Assembly (NCBI RefSeq): GCF_011386835.1
Contig: NC_088792.1
Span: 110,146,421-110,210,420, forward strand
Length of the DNA stretch: 64,000 nt
DNA from: Chrysemys picta bellii
Lineage: Eukaryota > Chordata > Testudines > Emydidae
Direction of reading: 5' to 3'
The notes beneath the pieces are model-generated. The model saw nothing but the letters and a program-made list of their open reading frames with translations, ran no database searches and was not told the DNA's origin. The translations under genes were made by a program, and so were the position numbers. Positions 59,063 through 64,000 of the stretch are shown here, in pieces. Numbering within the stretch: position 1 is the stretch's first letter; each line of letters opens with the position of its first letter.

Positions 59063-59100
59063 CTGATGAAGTGGGTTTTAGCCCACGAAAGCTTATGCCC
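59063..59100 (+). ncRNA. hammerhead-ribozyme-like motif in Penelope-like terminal repeat
   Basis: CTGATGA (59063-59069) is followed by a perfect 5-bp stem GTGGG/CCCAC (59071-59075 and 59082-59086) with a 6-base loop, then GAAA (59087-59090), then GC-TTAT-GC (59091-59098), a minimal stem III. These are the conserved core and stems II and III of a hammerhead ribozyme. The cleavage dinucleotide after stem III should be UH but is CC, and stem I is weak, so this copy is not expected to cut. Confidence 0.5.
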
Positions 59101-60278
59101 AAATAAATGTGTTAGTGCCACAAATACTCCTCATTGTTTTTGTTGATACAGATTAACATGGCTACCACTCTGAAACCTCACACCTCCTTAAGACTTCAAT
59201 AGTAATGGGGCAGGTGATCCAGAAGTGTCCTTAGAACAGCAAGCTCACTAAAAACAGGAAATATATAAGTTGAGAACTTCAAGACTGACTAGGGGACTTA
59301 CTCATACAAATCCCATTGGACCAAACTTGTCCCTGATGCAAAACCACACAAGCCCAAGAGGAAGGATGCTCCCACCTACTGAGATCAATGGAGTGACAAA
59401 AGAAGTGAATTTGGCTCATGTTATTTTATTGGATTTTGCACACAAATCCTGATAAACTGAATAAGATGTCCATGTGTGGTTCTAATGCTGGAAAAGGGAA
59501 TGATGTGTCCTGAATTTTAAAAGATTGTTATTTTTCAAAGCAAATAGAGAAATACATAAAATAAAGTAAGAACAAAAACAGTAAAAGAAACTGGCATATG
59601 TTCTCCCCTTGTCATACTCTAGTCCTTAATGAGAGAGAGTACCTGACTTAAGAAAGGACAATGAATTCCATATACATAAAGAATTAGTCATCTCTGCACT
59701 GTGAAGAAGTTGTTTCTGTGCTTAATTTAGCACTATTACGATCAGCCATGGAGTGTTCTCAAGCTTCCCAAATTCAAATTATAAACCATATTACACCAGT
59801 GTAATAAAAAGAGTTGAGACTAGACTGACTAGGTTAGAGTTCCAATTTGCTAGCTTTTTTAATAACAGACATCTTTTTAATCCATTTAAAAATATTCCTA
59901 TTTACTGTATGTCTTCTGCTTCTTGATTTAAAAAAAAACAATGAGCTGGAGCCCTGCAAAATCACAGAGTTAGCTCATTACTTTAAGTCACTAGCTAGAA
60001 ATGTGTTATGACAAACAGCACTGGTTTCTTTTCCAAAGGAACTGGGTTTCTGTCTAATGCATTTGCATTTCATTCCTTAGAGAACATGTATGAGATGTAT
60101 AATGAGAGGCTTTTACAGGCTGCAACAGTTTCATGTAAAAAATTTTGTCACTAGCAGTAGATTTTTTTCCCCCTTTACAATTCCATATACACAATGACTT
60201 GGGCATTCCTAGATGTAAGAAGCATAAGAACAAATGAGTGCATATTTGTTTTACATAATTTTATAAATACACATATTA

Positions 60279-60307
60279 CACACACACACACACACACACA
60301 AACACAC
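60279..60307. repeat. (CA)n microsatellite
   Basis: Eleven CA units followed by AACACAC. Confidence 0.95.
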
Positions 60308-62133
60308 GGTATTTGCTAAAGAAAAACAAAATCTAATTAAACCTAGAAGGCAGCAGCTTGTGCTATGATCACAGTGCACAGAGTAAGGTTTCTTTTACCC
60401 CTAGAAAAGTAATTCACTGAGAGGATTAATAGTGTTGTGTAAAGGAAACACTATTAGAAAAATTTCCATTGCAAACTTTTAAAAATATCTATTTCCCTAT
60501 TCCATAATCTGATTAGTACATATTATAGGTAATGCAAAGGAAGTATTTTTTGTAGATATATTTCATATTTTTGTCTATCTCAAGACTTTAGGTCTTTATA
60601 ATATTGTAGTATATCTCTCCTTTTGAAACTGTTCCACATTGTATAGAAATGTAACTAGTCATTGGGACAGAGAAAGAGAATGAGTATGATTCTATAGCCT
60701 GGGTTTAGAGTATTCAACCTGGCTGATCAGGGTCCAGTCTGCCTGCTCCAATGATTATTTGCTATTTATCCAAAGTGGAACAGCTTCAACTGTAGAGACA
60801 GATACCCCCACATCAGAATATGCCATAGCTCAGTGCTCTCCTGAGAGGCAGGAGACCCCAATCAAATCTTTTCTTCCCTGCTCATGGAGACCGGGGATGT
60901 GGCTGTACTAAAAAGGGAAACACAATCACCAACTTTGCCTCCTCCAGCTAGATTTTGTATGGCTCTGATCAGGTAGATACTCACAAGAGATAGATGGTGG
61001 GGCTTAGGTAGAGGTGTAATAATTGGGCCTACAAATTTATCTTAGCTGTAAGCTTAAATGTAAAAAGTGAATTTTTATAAAATGTCACAATAACCTGTAA
61101 TAACAAATGTTGATGGGAAAAGAGAGAAAGATTGAATTAGTCCAAACAACAAAGACCTGCTGATATAATTCAAGGACTGTGTTTACCAGGCAGGGTGTTA
61201 ACAAGAACATATTGGACCGCAAATCTATGACCACAAAATTGGCATGTGGGAAATTAGGCCTATTTGATGGACAAAATATGGGATAGGCTATTATACGCAT
61301 CACTCCCTTGTAGGGTCCTCAGGAAAGTATGCCGGGGAAAAGGTGGCTACAGACATACTGACTCTCAGAAAGGAGGAGATGGAGCAAGCTTCACCATGAT
61401 GGGTGCTACCCCCACCTTCTCCTAGGGAATTAGACATTTGTAATCCTAATCCTGAAAGATGTCCAGGCCATAGAGAAAGACCCAAGAGACATTGCCACCT
61501 CCACAGCTAAATCCCAAACACCATCTGGGATGTCAAACTTTGTCACCTCTCAGTTTCCCCCCTCCTGTGTTTCTTTTTCTTCCACACATTATTTTTTTTT
61601 TCTTTCCTATTGCTTTCATTTTCCTTCTGTCTGATAGAGAGTTTGGTTTAGCCAGGCAAAACTGTATATTTTGCACCCCTGTTCTAAGGCTATGACCAGA
61701 AAGGCAGCTAAAAAAAATGCCCTAAACAGCCTGGTGTGGGTACAAGTTTGTCAGGTCTCGGAGTGGCTAATAAAACCATATACTGTATCTATTTTCCCAG
61801 CTGTGAGGTTGCAAGTGACAGTCAACACCATGGACAGAAGCTGCAATTTCTAATTTTGCTGAACAATTTTCTTCTCTCTTGTGGGTGTTTGTTTTGTTTT
61901 GTCTTCTAGGAAATGGGATAGGACTTCAACAACAGCAGTGCTAGCCCATCTAAACTATCCCCCCCCCCCTTTCTTCAAAAAAGGACAGCTATTATTCTGG
62001 TAACATTTAAGACTTTTAAACAAGGCAGAGGGTTCTCCCAAAGATTGTCTATAGCTGAAGGGAAAGGAAACATGGGATAGTGTAAAAATGTAAGCCGTAC
62101 TTAGTACTTTATATTTCAAATGCTTTAAGTGTT

Positions 62134-62149
62134 CCCCCCCCCCCCCCCC
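62134..62149. repeat. poly-C tract, 16 bases
   Basis: An uninterrupted run of 16 C. Its length may be a sequencing or assembly estimate. Confidence 0.9.
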
Positions 62150-62315
62150 GTATCTTCAACTTAAAAGGTTAAAAAATAATATAGAGTGCTTACCATGGTA
62201 GCAAGCAGACTGGGGTCTTGTACACCAAACTCTGAACCGTGTTTAACACTGTTTATTGTCTGGGTACACTGCAAGAAGAACAGGAGACTTGTTATGGGTT
62301 TAGTCAGGCTGCAAC

Positions 62316-62321
62316 TTTATT
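62316..62321 (-). promoter_or_regulatory. polyadenylation signal of the DIRS-like relic
   Basis: AATAAA on the minus strand (TTTATT on the plus strand), followed by GTTGCAGCCTGACTAAACCC. It lies about 630 bp downstream of the RNase H fragment. Confidence 0.45.
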
Positions 62322-62943
62322 ATATAGATGTCTGGGACTACCCAGCAGATAAAGTGTACAGTGCAGGCAAATCCATGCCTATTTAAATCAGTTCTCCGGG
62401 GCTTTCACCAGCCCCCTTTTGTTCCCATCCAGGTCCCCCAGCCAACCCATGGCTTGGACCTTACCATCCACCAGCCTCGTAAGAGGGTTAAGGAGGGCTA
62501 TGAGAATGGAGGGGTTGGCTTCCTGCCGTACCAATCATAGGAGTCCCCGAACCCCCTCCCCTATTCTGTTCTTTTATCCAGGACCTCCTTCTAAGTCCTT
62601 TACCAGGCCATTTTTTCTGGTCAATGGCTGCCCTCCCTATGGAGTACCTGCACTGAACATCTGCCACAAGGAGGCGCCAGCCATTTGCTTGGCTGCTTCC
62701 CCCCCAACCCCGCCATGTTCCCAGATGCAAATGGCCTTTTGGCTAGCAGCCCTACTGGGGAGAAGGAACCCATTGTCCCATATTTGATCGTCAAAGGCAC
62801 CAGCAGCTGCATTGTCCTTGACCTGTTACTGCAGCAACTGCCCTTAACGGAGGGCCGCATAGGCGACCCATTCTCTGGATCCTTAAAAGAAAACAAAATA
62901 AACAACTTGTAAGCTGAGGCCAAAATTCTGCCTTTCACCAACC

Positions 62944-63177
62944 TCATGACATTCCAAGGTTCCAGAGAGCCCACAGCTTCCGTAATTTGGCAAGCTGGAA
63001 ATGAGACAAGGTGTCTGCTATGCCATTATCCCTGCCCAGCACATTCTTGGAAGAAAAAACATGTTGAAGGTTAATCATTGGAGAACAAATGCCCTTACCA
63101 ACTTTCCAATCCCATGCGATCTGGATGTTTGGCAACTGATAACTTGTACCACTGCCATGTTCTCGCACCAAAGGCAC
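62944..63177 (-). pseudogene. RNase H C-terminus of DIRS-like polyprotein
   Basis: The frame contains VFSSKNVLGRDNGIADTLSH followed by FQLAKLRKLWALWNLG. In DIRS-type elements the RT-RNase H ends in a segment of the form (V/I)PG..N.IADALSR(F/Q)Q..RFR.L followed by LWNLG, and the match covers that whole order. The usual Pro-Gly is Leu-Gly and the Ser-Arg is Ser-His, so it has diverged. Gypsy-type RNase H has a similar ADALSR motif, but the following FQ and LWNLG favour DIRS. Upstream domains are not visible. Confidence 0.55.
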
Positions 63178-63380
63178 ACCCGTATATTAGCCCCAAATTA
63201 ATAACCATTTGTACCTCCACAATGATACCCCCTAAATTGACTTAGAAAACTTTTCCACACCCACAATTCTTACTACAACTGTGTAGTGACTCGCATGTAA
63301 TTGTGTGGTCTGGCTATGCCAGTCGTTGCCGCTGCCAGCCGGACACAAAAAGCCCACCCCAGGGCAACAACCCTGCAACC

Positions 63381-63803
63381 CTCCCAATGCCTGGCGATCT
63401 GATCAGATGCTGAGCAATCATCCTAGCTGACTCACCCTCCCTGTGAGCAGCTTCTCTGAATGAGCCTGTCCCTTGCAAGTAGGGTGACCAGATGCCCCGA
63501 TTTTATAGGGACAGTCTTGATTTTTGGGTCTTTTTCTTATATAGGCTCCTATTACCCCCCACCCCCATCCCGATTTTTCACACTTGCTGTCTGGTCATCC
63601 TATCTGCAAGGAAGTAGGGAACTCCCCCCCCCCTTTTGCCTTGCTGTTACCCCCCTGCGACCTGTCTTGCCTTGCTACCTCCCCCTCCCAGGTCCATTTC
63701 TCACAGCGCTAATCTGACCACAGCATGAAACCTGATTCCCCATGTGTCTGGCAAAAAGCAGGGTTGAGATGAGAGGGAGTGAAGCTACTTTCTCTCCCTC
63801 TCC
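63381..63803. repeat. tandem duplication, unit 1 (carrying a MITE)
   Basis: It starts CTCCCAATGCCTGGCGATCT and matches the sequence from 63804, 423 bp away, through AGCTGACTCAC, GAGCAGCTTCT, GAATGAGCCTGTCCCT and CCTGCGACCTGT. It is longer at the point where the MITE at 63480-63602 was added. Confidence 0.75.
63480..63602. mobile_element. hAT-type MITE, 123 bp
   Basis: The termini TAGGGTGACCAGAT and GTCTGGTCATCCTA are inverted copies. Flanking 8-mers CTTGCAAG (63472-63479) and TCTGCAAG (63603-63610) match in 6 positions, consistent with an aged 8-bp target duplication. The second unit of the tandem duplication lacks this insert and shows the empty site. Confidence 0.8.
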
Positions 63804-64000
63804 CTCCCAATGCCTGGTGATCTGCTGGGATGCTAGCTGACTCACTGTCCCTATGAGCAGCTTCTACCCTGAATGAGCCTGTCCCTCTCTGGGGAAGTGG
63901 GGAGCTTCCCCCACTTTTTCCCTGCTCTCACCCTCCTGCGACCTGTGGCACCATGCTGCCCAGCATGCCTGGATACTCTGCTACCTGCTGCTGCCTTGTT
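63804..64000. repeat. tandem duplication, unit 2 (runs off the window)
   Basis: It starts CTCCCAATGCCTGGTGATCT and follows unit 1, but passes from CCTGTCCCT to CTCTGGGGAAGTGGGG with no MITE. It is cut by the window end, so further units may follow. Confidence 0.7.

Larger units (their letters stand above)
58587..59178 (+). mobile_element. Penelope-like element, 3' part (Neptune-type)
   Basis: The C-terminal end of the element's single protein (58587-58835) is followed by a 3' untranslated region and the terminal repeat unit (about 59040-59178), ending TACCACTCTGAAACCT. The terminal unit also occurs twice at 55995-56209. Penelope-like elements encode an RT joined to a GIY-YIG endonuclease. 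Only the end of the latter is visible here. The left boundary is uncertain because 58385-58586 is too decayed to judge. Confidence 0.65.
59179..62189. other. unannotated non-coding DNA (3.0 kb)
   Basis: A+T-rich with no genes. Simple repeats are a CA microsatellite (60279-60307), T-rich runs (61588-61612), a C run (about 61960-61969) and a 16-C run (62134-62149). Confidence 0.5.
62190..63200 (-). mobile_element. probable DIRS/Ngaro-type retrotransposon relic
   Basis: The minus strand carries the end of an RNase H domain at 63177-62944, then a region that could be the start of a tyrosine-recombinase part (EWVAYAALR with a following stop, near 62870-62840). An AATAAA signal lies at 62321-62316 near its left end, in a CTATATAATAAAGTTGCAGC context. 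The block is GC-richer than its surroundings, so many open frames on both strands (for example 62419-62787) are shadows. Termini were not found. Confidence 0.5.

Noticed and set aside
1..64000. CRISPR array, prokaryotic operon, tRNA or rRNA genes
   Set aside because: No regular spacer-repeat array, no ribosome-binding-site-led operons and no complete cloverleaf were found; all tRNA-like words belong to SINEs.

Overview
The window looks like a gene-poor stretch of a reptile nuclear genome, most likely a turtle (Testudines). The evidence is the repeat content. There are several CR1 LINEs with 8-bp tail repeats, and a tRNA-derived pol III SINE whose 3' end is the same as the 3' end of a CR1 copy in the window (the tortoise SINE type). 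There is also a Penelope-like element, several solo LTRs, MIR-type SINEs and many foldback or hAT-type MITEs. I found no intact host gene, tRNA, rRNA or CRISPR array. Every coding stretch I can support is a decayed transposon gene.

Layout: 0.7-5.5 kb is an almost full-length CR1 on the minus strand, bracketed by a 58-bp target duplication and lying beside an LTR-like sequence (5.56-6.1 kb). 9.0-10.8 kb is a truncated CR1 split by an 813-bp solo LTR with a 5-bp duplication. 11.1-15.3 kb holds MITE copies, an LTR-like block with a 29-bp minisatellite, and a foldback element. 16.5-17.0 kb is a PIF/Harbinger transposase relic. 17.8-19.8 kb is a degraded two-part gene (Cys-rich N-terminus plus a large conserved domain) beside an array of inverted ATGATGCAAT motifs. 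21.5-22.2 kb is an LTR and 22.5-22.8 kb a foldback. 27.4-28.0 kb is a DNA transposon of nested hairpins, 31.8 kb a MIR-type SINE, 32.3-32.7 kb a hAT MITE with a 7-bp duplication, and 34.0-34.8 kb a solo LTR with a 5-bp duplication. 36.2-37.7 kb is a CR1, 45.3-46.2 kb an ancient CR1, and 47 kb a SINE.

50.2-53.6 kb is a decayed hAT transposon (TTF-type finger, DUF4371/ZMYM-like transposase) with a SINE nested in its gene. 53.8-55.3 kb holds two more CR1 3' ends. 56.0-56.2 kb is a 77-bp-arm hairpin made from Penelope-like terminal sequence. 57.2-58.4 kb is a 1,180-bp solo LTR with a perfect 5-bp duplication. 58.6-59.2 kb is a Penelope-like 3' end with a GIY-YIG-type C-terminus and a hammerhead-ribozyme-like motif. 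62.2-63.2 kb is a probable DIRS/Ngaro-type relic. The window ends in a 423-bp tandem duplication, one unit of which carries a MITE.

The relics are layered, so relative ages can be read directly. LTRs cut CR1, a CR1 lies beside an LTR-like sequence, a SINE cuts a hAT gene, and a MITE entered one unit of a tandem repeat. Functionally, the CR1 machinery is the plausible driver of the SINE, and hAT and Harbinger enzymes are candidate drivers of the MITEs. Family names come from remembered motifs, since no database search was possible.
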